Virus record (IMG/VR): IMGVR_UViG_3300010885_031536 | Coordinates: 1 to 36,210 of that record | DNA from: a virus | Strand: one strand, 5' to 3' | Length of the DNA: 36,210 bases | Shown here: piece by piece, positions 14,502 to 21,701 of the stretch | Numbering within the stretch: position 1 is the stretch's first letter | How the letters are laid out: every line of letters starts with the position of its first letter | Position numbers and translations under genes: made by a program | The notes under the pieces: model-generated | What the model was told of the DNA's origin: nothing | Database searches by the model: none | Seen by the model: only the letters and a program-made list of their open reading frames with translations

Positions 14502-14918
14502 ATGACAACACAGTTATTATGTCTTTTTACTTTTAAAGAAGATTTAGATAGGTCACTCGACTTTATATTGAATAACTATACCTTAATGAACCCAAATATT
14601 TTTATTTTGGAGAGCAAGGTTAGACCGGAAGAAGCATTTATTACATTCAACGTAGAAAAAGGTTCAGCACCGATAATGTCCGAATGGAAAACGATATTAG
14701 TTCATCGTAAAAAACAATCAAATACAATATATACAATCAATGCACTTAATGAGGTAGTTAAATCCAGAACAGGTGGACAAACTGATAATACCTTTATGAT
14801 TGATTGGGATGATTTTAAAAATTGTATATTGATTACTTCAAATAGTGGTTATAAGACAATCCCAACATTAGTTTTAAGAAACATCAATACAAGCAAAACC
14901 ACCGCAGAAGATTTTTAG
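14502..14918 (+). CDS. 138-residue conserved-looking phage protein, unknown function
   Basis: A protein with the segment TILVHRKKQSNTIYTINALN followed by EVVKSRTGG, a stretch I associate with uncharacterised proteins in other large T4-like phages. The N-terminal half appears alpha/beta, with a hydrophobic MTTQLLCLFTF start and IFILESKV strand; the C-terminus (ILITSNSGYKTIPTLVL) is beta-rich. No catalytic motif stands out. It lies between the putative internal-protein operon and the promoter at 14927-14957. Confidence 0.65.
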   Translation: MTTQLLCLFTFKEDLDRSLDFILNNYTLMNPNIFILESKVRPEEAFITFNVEKGSAPIMSEWKTILVHRKKQSNTIYTINALNEVVKSRTGGQTDNTFMIDWDDFKNCILITSNSGYKTIPTLVLRNINTSKTTAEDF

Positions 14919-14926
14919 ATATAAGT

Positions 14927-14957
14927 TTGGATATTACAAATAATTTTTGTATATTTG
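14927..14957 (+). promoter_or_regulatory. Bacteroidota-type promoter for 14962
   Basis: TTG (14927-14929), 20 bases, TATATTTG (14950-14957). The ATG at 14962 is only four bases past the -7 element, so the mRNA should start at or near the start codon. Confidence 0.75.
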
Positions 14958-14961
14958 TTAA

Positions 14962-15282
14962 ATGAAAAATAGACTTGTATTAGAAACCGATGATCCCGAT
15001 GAAATATTCTATAAGTATAAATATGCTATCTCAAGAGCATTAATCAAAGGTATAGAATGGTCACTTAGATATAAAAAGAACAATGTAACATTTGTTGAAA
15101 TATATGTAAATGATATGATTGTAATAGACCTCACACTATACGAAGAAGATTTTATGGATGCATTGAATGCCAACCTAGAAACATTAATTGAATGCGAGGA
15201 TTATGAAACATGTGCATTGGTTATTAAACTTAAAAATAAATTAAATGAAAAAGTTATTAAAAAAGCTGGAACGTTGGTTTGA
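14962..15282 (+). CDS. 106-residue unknown protein, leaderless mRNA expected
   Basis: A charged protein of unknown family, with an alternating strand/helix pattern (VTFVEIYVNDMIVIDLTLYE at about 47-66) and a C-terminal helical segment (LETLIECEDYETCALVIKLK) that looks like a small protein-interaction helix pair. It is the first gene of the 14962-16367 run. Its 3' end overlaps the next gene by 38 bases, implying translational coupling. Early or middle expression is inferred from the housekeeping-type promoter. Confidence 0.6.
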   Translation: MKNRLVLETDDPDEIFYKYKYAISRALIKGIEWSLRYKKNNVTFVEIYVNDMIVIDLTLYEEDFMDALNANLETLIECEDYETCALVIKLKNKLNEKVIKKAGTLV

Positions 15283-15613
15283 TTTTAACATTGCGTATTA
15301 CACTTACAATGGTAATAAATTAGACGGGTATTATGATTACATCGAACGGAAGTATGGAACACTTACACCTGAAATTTCATTTAGGGATAGAATTAAAGAG
15401 ATTAATCCAGAAGCAATCCTATGGGATGATTTGGATAATGCAATCGTAGGTATTACTGAAGAAGGGTGTGTGGTATATAGTGTTGAATTGATGCAAGCCG
15501 AACTTGCTAAGTTAAACATTTGGACACCAGATGAAGCATTTGAATGGATTGAGTATAATATCTTATCAGCAAAAGTAGGTGATTATACACCTGTGCATGT
15601 TTGGGGTATCTAA
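15245..15613 (+). CDS. 122-residue unknown protein
   Basis: Starts inside the end of the preceding gene. The start MKKLLKKLERWFDFNIAYYT is basic and amphipathic. The rest is acidic, with EAILWDDLDNAIVGITEEGC, then VVYSVELM and the closing stretch EAFEWIEYNILSAKVGDYTP VHVWGI; this end looks conserved but I cannot name a family. The first methionine (15245) gives a 38-base overlap with the gene before; there is no nearby alternative. The DUF3310 gene follows after 14 bases. Confidence 0.6.
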   Translation: MKKLLKKLERWFDFNIAYYTYNGNKLDGYYDYIERKYGTLTPEISFRDRIKEINPEAILWDDLDNAIVGITEEGCVVYSVELMQAELAKLNIWTPDEAFEWIEYNILSAKVGDYTPVHVWGI

Positions 15614-15627
15614 TTAAATAAAGTTAT

Positions 15628-15915
15628 ATGAGTGCAGAATTTGATGATTTTATGAAAGGGGTAAGAGAAACCGAAGAATTGCCGTTTCCAACAAAAGAAA
15701 TGGTAAACAATCCATCACACTATGGTGGTGGTGATAATACATACGAAGTAATAAAGGTATGTGAAGCATGGGGATTAGATAACGATGCTTACTTATTCAA
15801 TGTGGTAAAATATGTTGCAAGAGCCGGTAAAAAGGATTCCAATTCAGAACTGCAAGACTTAAAGAAAGCAGAATGGTATCTACAAAGAAGAATCAGTAGA
15901 TTACAATCGTTATGA
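15628..15915 (+). CDS. DUF3310 protein (T7 gp1.7-like)
   Basis: A 95-residue protein with the DUF3310 signature: VNNPSHYGGG (about 26-35), YEVIKVCEAWGL, FNVVKYVARAGKK and DLKKAEWYLQRRI. The T7 member gp1.7 is described as a nucleotide kinase; for most phage members the role is only inferred to be nucleotide-related. Its position next to dCMP deaminase, with an ATGA overlap (15912-15915), supports a place in nucleotide metabolism. Confidence 0.85.
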   Translation: MSAEFDDFMKGVRETEELPFPTKEMVNNPSHYGGGDNTYEVIKVCEAWGLDNDAYLFNVVKYVARAGKKDSNSELQDLKKAEWYLQRRISRLQSL

Positions 15916-16367
15916 GTTTACAATGGCATGAATATTTCAGAAACATTGTCCACCAAATAAAAACAAAATCCAAAGATAGAAATACTCAAATTGGTGCAAT
16001 CATAGTTGGTGTAGACAATGAGATAGTTTCTACCGGTTACAATTCATTTCCACGAGGTATAGATGATACATTGGATGAAAGACAAGAAAGACCCGAAAAG
16101 TATTATTGGTTTGTACATGCTGAGATTAATAGTATAATCAATGCAGCTCGTAATGGAGTATCTACTAAAGGTTGTACGATGTATATGTCTTGTGGATTAC
16201 CTTGTACAGATTGTATGAAATCAATAATTAATGCCGGTATTACTACCATAGTGTGTGAAGATAATGGTATGGGAGCAGTTGGAGATATTTGGAAAGAACA
16301 TAGTATCAGAAGTTTACAGATGTTGAAAGAAGCCGGTGTAAAAATAAAATATTATTCCGAATTTTAA
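15912..16367 (+). CDS. cd: Deoxycytidylate (dCMP) deaminase
   Basis: Converts dCMP to dUMP, feeding thymidylate synthesis in an AT-rich genome. The zinc-binding and catalytic motif HAEIN has His69 and Glu71, and PCTDC supplies Cys98 and Cys101. At 151 residues it is slightly shorter than the T4 enzyme. It starts by a four-base ATGA overlap with DUF3310, so the two are translationally coupled. The SSB promoter follows immediately. The Zn motif leaves little doubt about the deaminase family; dCMP rather than another cytidine substrate is inferred from the phage context and overall similarity. Confidence 0.9.
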   Translation: MSLQWHEYFRNIVHQIKTKSKDRNTQIGAIIVGVDNEIVSTGYNSFPRGIDDTLDERQERPEKYYWFVHAEINSIINAARNGVSTKGCTMYMSCGLPCTDCMKSIINAGITTIVCEDNGMGAVGDIWKEHSIRSLQMLKEAGVKIKYYSEF

Positions 16368-16368
16368 T

Positions 16369-16399
16369 TTGGAAAATACGAAAAAAAGTTGTATATTTA
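16369..16399 (+). promoter_or_regulatory. Promoter of the SSB gene, with overlapping palindrome
   Basis: TTG (16369-16371), 20 bases, TATATTTA (16392-16399). GTTGTA (16388-16393) and TACAAC (16401-16406) form a 6-bp inverted repeat spanning the -7 element, which could be an operator. A leader of about 90 bases follows. Confidence 0.65.
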
Positions 16400-16416
16400 T
16401 TACAACAAAAAGAAAA

Positions 16417-16452
16417 AAGGTTATATTTAGATATAGGGATATATCAAACCTT
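16417..16452 (+). promoter_or_regulatory. Hairpin in the SSB mRNA leader, candidate autoregulatory operator
   Basis: AAGGTT (16417-16422) pairs with AACCTT (16447-16452). Inside, GATATA (16430-16435) pairs with TATATC (16440-16445) around a GGGA loop, which fits the GNRA tetraloop pattern. After it come 43 bases of nearly pure A/T up to ATG 16496. T4 gene 32 has the same plan, a structured element followed by an unstructured A/U-rich start region bound by gp32 itself. Function here is inference. Confidence 0.5.
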
Positions 16453-16495
16453 GAACTTTAAAAACAATTAATTTAAATTTTAAAAACAAAAAAGC

Positions 16496-17347
16496 ATGGA
16501 CATTTCATTAGCAATGAAGCGCTTCTCTAGCCTTCAAAACACTTCAAAAAAGTCTGACTCATTATTTAAGCCAGCAAACGGAAAATCTCAAGTTAGAATC
16601 GTTCCTTACAAATTCAACAAAGACCTTCCATTCATTGAGTTGTATTTTCACTACAACATTAACAACAAAACTTATTTAAGTCCAATGTCATTTGGCAGAC
16701 CTGACCCTATCGTTGAGTTCGCTGAAAAACTTAAAAGAACTGGTGATACTGACGACTGGAAAGCAGGTAAGAAAATGGAGCCAAAATTGCGCACATTTGT
16801 ACCCGTAGTAGTTCGTGGAAAAGAATCAGAAGGAGTTAAGTATTGGGGATTCGGTAAAACCGTATACCAAGACATTTTAGGTTATATTTCTGATCCAGAT
16901 TATGGTGATATTTCAGACCCACTTAGTGGTAGAGATATCGTATTAGATGTAGTTCCAGCGGAAGAATCAAATCTATCGTATCCAACTACTACTATTCGTG
17001 TAAAACCGGCAGTAACTAAGTTGCACGAAGATGCAGAAACAATCAAATCTCTATTGGATAACCAAAAGGAAATTACTGAATTGTATTCTGAGTTATCTTA
17101 CGCAGAATTGAAAGGTATTTTGGAAACTTGGTTGAATCCATCAGCAGCAGTAACCGATAATGGTGATATCGTTGATGAGTTGGAAGCACCAAAACCAAAG
17201 ACAGTACCCGTAGTTGAAACTCCTATGGCTGCTAGAAAACCAATCGAAGCCGAAGGAATGGGTGACCTACCTTGGGAAAAAGATGAAGTAAAGCCAGCAG
17301 TAAAGGATGATGTGGCATCGGCATTCGATGACCTCTTTAATAATTAA
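16496..17347 (+). CDS. 32: Single-stranded DNA-binding protein, gp32-like
   Basis: Coats single-stranded DNA during replication and recombination. The 283-residue length and layout fit T4 gp32: a basic N-terminus (MDISLAMKRFSSLQNTSKKS), an OB-like core with VRIVPYKFNKDLPFIELYFH and VKYWGFGKTVYQDILGYI, and a proline/acidic linker ending in DDVASAFDDLFNN, the acidic tail that contacts partner proteins. The zinc-binding cysteines of T4 gp32 are absent, as the protein has no Cys. Early codons use AAC and CTT more than neighbours, consistent with high expression. It heads the replication run and has a long structured leader. UvsX starts 13 bases downstream. Confidence 0.85.
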   Translation: MDISLAMKRFSSLQNTSKKSDSLFKPANGKSQVRIVPYKFNKDLPFIELYFHYNINNKTYLSPMSFGRPDPIVEFAEKLKRTGDTDDWKAGKKMEPKLRTFVPVVVRGKESEGVKYWGFGKTVYQDILGYISDPDYGDISDPLSGRDIVLDVVPAEESNLSYPTTTIRVKPAVTKLHEDAETIKSLLDNQKEITELYSELSYAELKGILETWLNPSAAVTDNGDIVDELEAPKPKTVPVVETPMAARKPIEAEGMGDLPWEKDEVKPAVKDDVASAFDDLFNN

Positions 17348-17360
17348 TTAAGTTATTTTA

Positions 17361-18467
17361 ATGGCAAAAACAGAAGATTTAGCAAGTATTCTTGCTGATT
17401 CTCTTAACAAACAGCATAAAGACGGTAAAATTGCATATTTTCTAACAGATGAAGGTGGAGATGCACCTACAAATGTAAAGGATTGGTTATCTACGGGTAA
17501 CGCAATGTTAGATGTAGCAATTTCTAACCGTCTTTATGGTGGTTTGCCAGTAGGACGTATCACAGAGATTACTGGGCTGGAACAAAGTGGAAAATCTTTG
17601 TTGGCAGCTCATCTTCTTGCTGAAACACAACGTAAGGGTGGTGTGGCAGTAATGATTGATACGGAAACGGCAGTTAGTAGAGAATTTTTAGAAGCAATTG
17701 GGGTAGATATTTCAAAACTCCTATATGTTTCAGTAGATACGGTAGAAGGTATCTTCGAAGCATGTGAAACAATAATTGAAAAAGTAAGAATTGGTGATAA
17801 GACTCGTTTAGTTACTATCGTAGTTGACTCGGTAGCAGCAGCATCAACATTGAAAGAGTTGGAAGCCGATTATGGTAAAGATGGATACGCAACTGATAAA
17901 GCCATTATTATCTCCAAAGCAATGCGTAAGATTACCAATATGATTGGTAGACAAAGTATCGCATTGATATTCACAAATCAATTAAGACAGAAGATGAATG
18001 CTATGGCATTTTCAGACCCGTGGACAACGAGTGGTGGAAAAGCATTGGCATTCCATAGTTCGGTTAGATTACGTTTGAAGAATATGGGACAGATAAAAGT
18101 AGCTGATAGAATCGTTGGTATTAAGGTCAGAGCACAGGTTATCAAAAACCGAATGGGACCACCATTAAGACATGCTGATTTTGAAATTTATTTCGATAGA
18201 GGTATTGATAACTATGGTGCATGGTTAACCGTTATGAAAGATAACAAAATGGTTAAGCAAGGCGGGGCTTGGTATGAGTATGTTGATACTGAAACCGGTG
18301 AGGTATATAAATTCCAATCTAAAGATTTTGCTAAGTTATTAGCAGATAATGCGGAATTGAAAGACCAAATCTATCGTAAGATATGCGAAGAAACCATTTT
18401 ATTGTATAAGAATTTTAATTCGGATGAAGTTGAAATTACAACGGACGGAGCAAATGAGTCAGATTAA
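17361..18467 (+). CDS. uvsX: UvsX/RecA-family recombinase
   Basis: Forms filaments on single-stranded DNA and catalyses strand exchange for recombination-dependent replication and repair. Walker A GLEQSGKS is at 72-79, and Walker B VTIVVDS at about 151-157. The segment with GRQSIALIFTNQLRQKMNA and WTTSGGKALAFHSSVRLRLK (about 196-240) contains loop regions typical of RecA/UvsX. At 368 residues it is close to T4 UvsX. It follows the SSB gene directly, as expected for partners that compete and cooperate on ssDNA. Its 3' end overlaps the next gene. Confidence 0.9.
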   Translation: MAKTEDLASILADSLNKQHKDGKIAYFLTDEGGDAPTNVKDWLSTGNAMLDVAISNRLYGGLPVGRITEITGLEQSGKSLLAAHLLAETQRKGGVAVMIDTETAVSREFLEAIGVDISKLLYVSVDTVEGIFEACETIIEKVRIGDKTRLVTIVVDSVAAASTLKELEADYGKDGYATDKAIIISKAMRKITNMIGRQSIALIFTNQLRQKMNAMAFSDPWTTSGGKALAFHSSVRLRLKNMGQIKVADRIVGIKVRAQVIKNRMGPPLRHADFEIYFDRGIDNYGAWLTVMKDNKMVKQGGAWYEYVDTETGEVYKFQSKDFAKLLADNAELKDQIYRKICEETILLYKNFNSDEVEITTDGANESD

Positions 18468-19512
18468 CAAAAAGTATTTAGATATATTAAAAGAGATTGA
18501 CGAAGAACACAAGAATTTTGGAGATTTACAAAGAAACTCTAAAATATTGGTTATTGATGGACTTAATACGTTTATCCGTTCTTGGTCAACAGCGCCTAAT
18601 CTTGATGATAATGGCGATCATATCGGTGGCGTAGTTGGAGCTCTAAAGAGCATCGGCTACGCTATCCGACTTTTGAACCCTACTCGAACCGTAATTGTGT
18701 TCGATGGTAAGGGTGGTTCTAAGAGTAGACAAGAAGTTTACGCCGGTTACAAAGCAGATAGAGGTAAGAATAAGATTAAGATGCGATTAAATAGAGCCGC
18801 ATCCGTTGAAATGAACCCAGAAGAAGAAAGTGTTTCTATGAAACGCCAGATTACTGCGTTGGGTGAGTTGTTAAGTTCATTACCTGTATCAATTATGATG
18901 TATGATAGCATTGAAGCAGATGATGTAATCGGATATATAACCTGTCAACTTCGGAAGGAGAATGAGAAAGTTGTAATAATGAGTTCAGATAAGGACTTTT
19001 TACAATTAGTTAATAAAGATGTAAGTGTATATTCTCCATCAAAAAAGAAGATTTACAATATCAATGAAGTAGTTGAAGAGTTTGGTATTCATCCGCACAA
19101 CTTTATCAACTTCAGAATGATGGATGGTGATAAATCAGATAGTATCGAAGGTATAACTGGGGTAGGATTAAAAACCATTATTAAAAACTTCCCAATGTTA
19201 ACAGAAGAAACAACATATGTTACTGAGAATTTGGTAGAATATGTTAATTCTTTACCCAGTAAAACAAAAGCACAAAATTTATTCCTAAATAATTTGGAAA
19301 TTTGCGAAAGAAATCGTAAATTGATGCAATTATCAGAACCGGATTTTAGTGGTAACTTGCGTATGAAGATAATGGATAGGTTTAATGAACCACCCGTTAA
19401 GTTTGATAAGCAAGGATTCCTAAGATTAGGAGTAAAGCATCGTATATTAGATTCGTTTCCAAACCTAATGGATTGGATGCAGAGTACATTTTCACATTTA
19501 GCAAAATTTTAA
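18454..19512 (+). CDS. rnh: 5'-3' exonuclease / RNase H of the FEN family
   Basis: A flap-endonuclease-fold nuclease like T4 RNase H, which removes RNA primers from lagging-strand fragments. The metal-binding acidic residues appear in order: VIDGLNTFIRSW, VFDGKGGSKSRQEVYAGYKA, EADDVIGY, SSDKDFLQL and MDGDKSDSIEGITGVGLKT (the last including the H3TH DNA-binding motif). Length about 352 residues, against about 305 in T4. I prefer ATG 18454 (MSQINKK), which overlaps the UvsX stop by 14 bases; an in-frame ATG at 18424 would add ten basic residues. The GroES gene follows after 13 bases. Confidence 0.85.
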   Translation: MSQINKKYLDILKEIDEEHKNFGDLQRNSKILVIDGLNTFIRSWSTAPNLDDNGDHIGGVVGALKSIGYAIRLLNPTRTVIVFDGKGGSKSRQEVYAGYKADRGKNKIKMRLNRAASVEMNPEEESVSMKRQITALGELLSSLPVSIMMYDSIEADDVIGYITCQLRKENEKVVIMSSDKDFLQLVNKDVSVYSPSKKKIYNINEVVEEFGIHPHNFINFRMMDGDKSDSIEGITGVGLKTIIKNFPMLTEETTYVTENLVEYVNSLPSKTKAQNLFLNNLEICERNRKLMQLSEPDFSGNLRMKIMDRFNEPPVKFDKQGFLRLGVKHRILDSFPNLMDWMQSTFSHLAKF

Positions 19513-19525
19513 TTAAAAATAGATT

Positions 19526-19816
19526 ATGACACAGAAACCATTAGGAGATAGAGTAGTTCTCCGAGAAATTGAAGCAAAGGAAGAAGTAATTCGTAATATT
19601 ATAATTCCAGATAGTGCAAAAACAGATGATACAAAACATGCCATCGTAGAAGCAGTAGGACCGGGTATTTACACACAATCGGGTGTATTGATTCCTATGA
19701 GTGTTGCCGTTGGAGATGAGGTAATTATACCACCATATCATCAAGGAACTGAGATAAAAGTAGATGGACAGAAGTATATTCTTCTCAGAGAATCAGATAT
19801 TTTAATGATTGTTTAA
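19526..19816 (+). CDS. groES: GroES-type co-chaperonin
   Basis: A 96-residue co-chaperonin that should cap the host GroEL during folding of phage proteins, the role gp31 plays for the T4 capsid protein. It is a recognisable canonical GroES: KPLGDRVVLREIEAKEEVIR at the start, a mobile loop with NIIIPDSAK, AIVEAVGPG, VGDEVIIPPYHQGTEIKVDG and the typical end KYILLRESDILMIV. T4 gp31 is much more divergent, so this gene may have been acquired from a bacterium, though base composition looks like the neighbours. It sits inside the replication block rather than next to head genes. Confidence 0.92.
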   Translation: MTQKPLGDRVVLREIEAKEEVIRNIIIPDSAKTDDTKHAIVEAVGPGIYTQSGVLIPMSVAVGDEVIIPPYHQGTEIKVDGQKYILLRESDILMIV

Positions 19817-19834
19817 TAAATAAAAGAAAAGCAA

Positions 19835-20101
19835 ATGAAGTGTATACAAAGTGTAGAAATGGATGCGATTAAAAGAGTAGTTGATACTGAAGCGCATACA
19901 AAAGTAAGTAGTGGTGAGTGGAAATATGTTGCAAAATCCATATGGAAAGCATCAGTTAGAACACCAAACAAAAAATCAACGCAAACCACTGTTACAGAGG
20001 ATTCTGAAGAGGTTGTGGCAGTGAAGGTTACAAAGACACCTAAGAAGAAAAAAGAACGTATTATCGAAGAAAAACAAAAAGGAAAGAAGCGAGGTAAGTA
20101 A
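19835..20101 (+). CDS. Small basic-tailed protein, unknown
   Basis: An 88-residue protein. The first 45 residues (MKCIQSVEMDAIKRVVDTEA then VSSGEWKYVAKSIWKASVR) look like a small folded unit seen in other phage small proteins. The rest is a lysine-rich disordered tail (KKKKERIIEEKQKGKKRGK) likely to bind nucleic acid. The stop shares its last base with the helicase start (TAATG), so the two are translationally coupled. A replication-accessory role, for example helicase loading, is possible but unsupported beyond position. Confidence 0.6.
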   Translation: MKCIQSVEMDAIKRVVDTEAHTKVSSGEWKYVAKSIWKASVRTPNKKSTQTTVTEDSEEVVAVKVTKTPKKKKERIIEEKQKGKKRGK

Positions 20102-21522
20102 TGGAAGCAGTAGACACGCTAATAAAGTTTGGCTCGTCGTATCAATCTAAGGTTGTTGCTTCTCTTATTACAGATGTAAAGTTTCTTGAACAGGTACATG
20201 AAATAACTAAACCTGAATTCTTTGAATCCGATGCAAATAGATGGATAATTGAATCAGTATTGGACTACTTTAATGAGTTTAAAGCAGTACCAACAATGGA
20301 GGTTTTTAAAATCAAAGTTGGAGGTATTGAAGATAAAGCATTAAAACAAACAATAGTTGACCAATTAAAGAATGTATTTATACAAGTAGGTTCTGAAGAT
20401 TTACCATTTGTAAAGAAAGAGTATCTTATATTTGCGAAGAATCAAAAGGTTAAGGAAGCACTTCTTAAATCTGTTGATTATTTAAAGCAAGGTAGATATG
20501 AGCTCATTATAGATACGATGACAGCCGCATCTAAAGTTGGTGTAGAATCGGATTTAGGAATGGATTACATTGTTGAGTTCGAAGATATAATGGAAGATGT
20601 AAAACGTAATTCAGTAGCTACCGGTTGGAATGTAGTTGATGAGTTAATGGATGGTGGATTAGGACCTGGCGAATTAGGAGTAGTAATGGCACCGTCTGGC
20701 ATTGGTAAAACTTGGTTTTTATCGAAATTAGTATGTTCGGCAATGCAAGCAGGATTAAATGTATTACATTATACATTGGAATTATCCGAAAGTTATGTTG
20801 GGCAGAGGTATACTACAATTCTGACAGGAATACAAACATCAGACCATAAGAATAGAAAATCTGATATTATTCATAAAATCAGAAGTGTTCCAGGTAGAGT
20901 TCGTATTAAATACTATCCACCACAATTCGCATCAGCAAAAACACTAGCAGCACATATTGAAAAGGTAAAAGCAGTTGGGTTTAATCCAGACCTGATTATT
21001 ATCGATTATGCTGATTTGTTAAAATCATCGGATAGAGGTAAGGATGGATTATACGCTGAGTTGGGTGGTATCTATGAAGAATTACGAGGATTGAGTGGTA
21101 TGACCGGTATTCCAATTTGGACAGCAACTCAAACGAATAGAGCAGCGATTGACCACGATGTTATCCAAGCTGATTCAGTTGGTGATTCATATAAGAAAGT
21201 TCAAACTGCGGATTTCATTATGAGTGTGAGTAGAAAAACTAAGGATAAGTTAGCAAACACAGGCCGTATTCATATTGTGAAAAACCGATTCGGACCAGAT
21301 GGTATTACGTTTCCTGCTAAGATTGATACGTTTCATGGGATTATGGATGTATATGCGGCAGATTCGGCAGATGGTATCATATCGCAAAAGGAAAGTAGAA
21401 GTGGAGAAGGATTAGAAAAGAAACTTTTACATAAAAAGTATGTAGAGAATATGGGGATTATTTTATTATTTGCCAACATATGTGCATATACCTACCCACT
21501 AATTAGTAGTGTATTCTTATAG
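20101..21522 (+). CDS. 41: Replicative DNA helicase, DnaB/gp41-like
   Basis: Unwinds the replication fork as a hexamer. The N-terminal 150 residues are helical, like the DnaB N-domain. The RecA-like motor starts at about 170 with Walker A APSGIGKT (197-204), then HYTLELSESYVGQR, Walker B LIIIDYADLL (about 298-307), WTATQTNRAA and VKNRFGPDGITFP (about 397-409, with the arginine-finger region). The 473-residue length is near T4 gp41 (475). The final 20 residues (IILLFANICAYTYPLISSVF) are unusually hydrophobic for this family end. No primase gene was found nearby. It overlaps the stop of the preceding gene by one base. Confidence 0.88.
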   Translation: MEAVDTLIKFGSSYQSKVVASLITDVKFLEQVHEITKPEFFESDANRWIIESVLDYFNEFKAVPTMEVFKIKVGGIEDKALKQTIVDQLKNVFIQVGSEDLPFVKKEYLIFAKNQKVKEALLKSVDYLKQGRYELIIDTMTAASKVGVESDLGMDYIVEFEDIMEDVKRNSVATGWNVVDELMDGGLGPGELGVVMAPSGIGKTWFLSKLVCSAMQAGLNVLHYTLELSESYVGQRYTTILTGIQTSDHKNRKSDIIHKIRSVPGRVRIKYYPPQFASAKTLAAHIEKVKAVGFNPDLIIIDYADLLKSSDRGKDGLYAELGGIYEELRGLSGMTGIPIWTATQTNRAAIDHDVIQADSVGDSYKKVQTADFIMSVSRKTKDKLANTGRIHIVKNRFGPDGITFPAKIDTFHGIMDVYAADSADGIISQKESRSGEGLEKKLLHKKYVENMGIILLFANICAYTYPLISSVFL

Positions 21523-21580
21523 TAAAATAAGGTTCATAAGTATTAAAAAAACAAAAAAGTGAATAATAAATATTTTCGTT

Positions 21581-21656
21581 AAAACACCGAAATAGTTTAA
21601 GAAAAGTGATACCATTATAGTCGGACACTATATTTATCGTTACCTTTCGGTGTTTT
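21581..21656 (+). ncRNA. Long structured leader upstream of the class II RNR gene
   Basis: AAAACACCGAAA (21581-21592) pairs perfectly with TTTCGGTGTTTT (21645-21656). Inside, AGTGATA (21605-21611) can pair with TATCGTT (21635-21641, two G-T pairs), and TATAGT (21616-21621) pairs with ACTATA (21627-21632) around a CGGAC loop. The three helices stack into one interrupted hairpin 45 bases before the RNR ATG. It may be a riboswitch-like or protein-binding leader, or a terminator for the upstream operon. No B12-box sequence was seen. Confidence 0.45.
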
Positions 21657-21701
21657 TCCGAATTATTTATTATTTACCAATTATTAAAAAATCAAAAAAG
21701 T

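Noticed and set aside
20101-21522. Frameshift at the end of the helicase gene because of its hydrophobic last 20 residues
   Set aside because: Total length (473) matches T4 gp41, and no better family-like ending was evident in another frame.
21581-21656. Classic cobalamin riboswitch
   Set aside because: No GCCACTG-type B12 box and only about 76 bases; kept as an unclassified structured leader instead.
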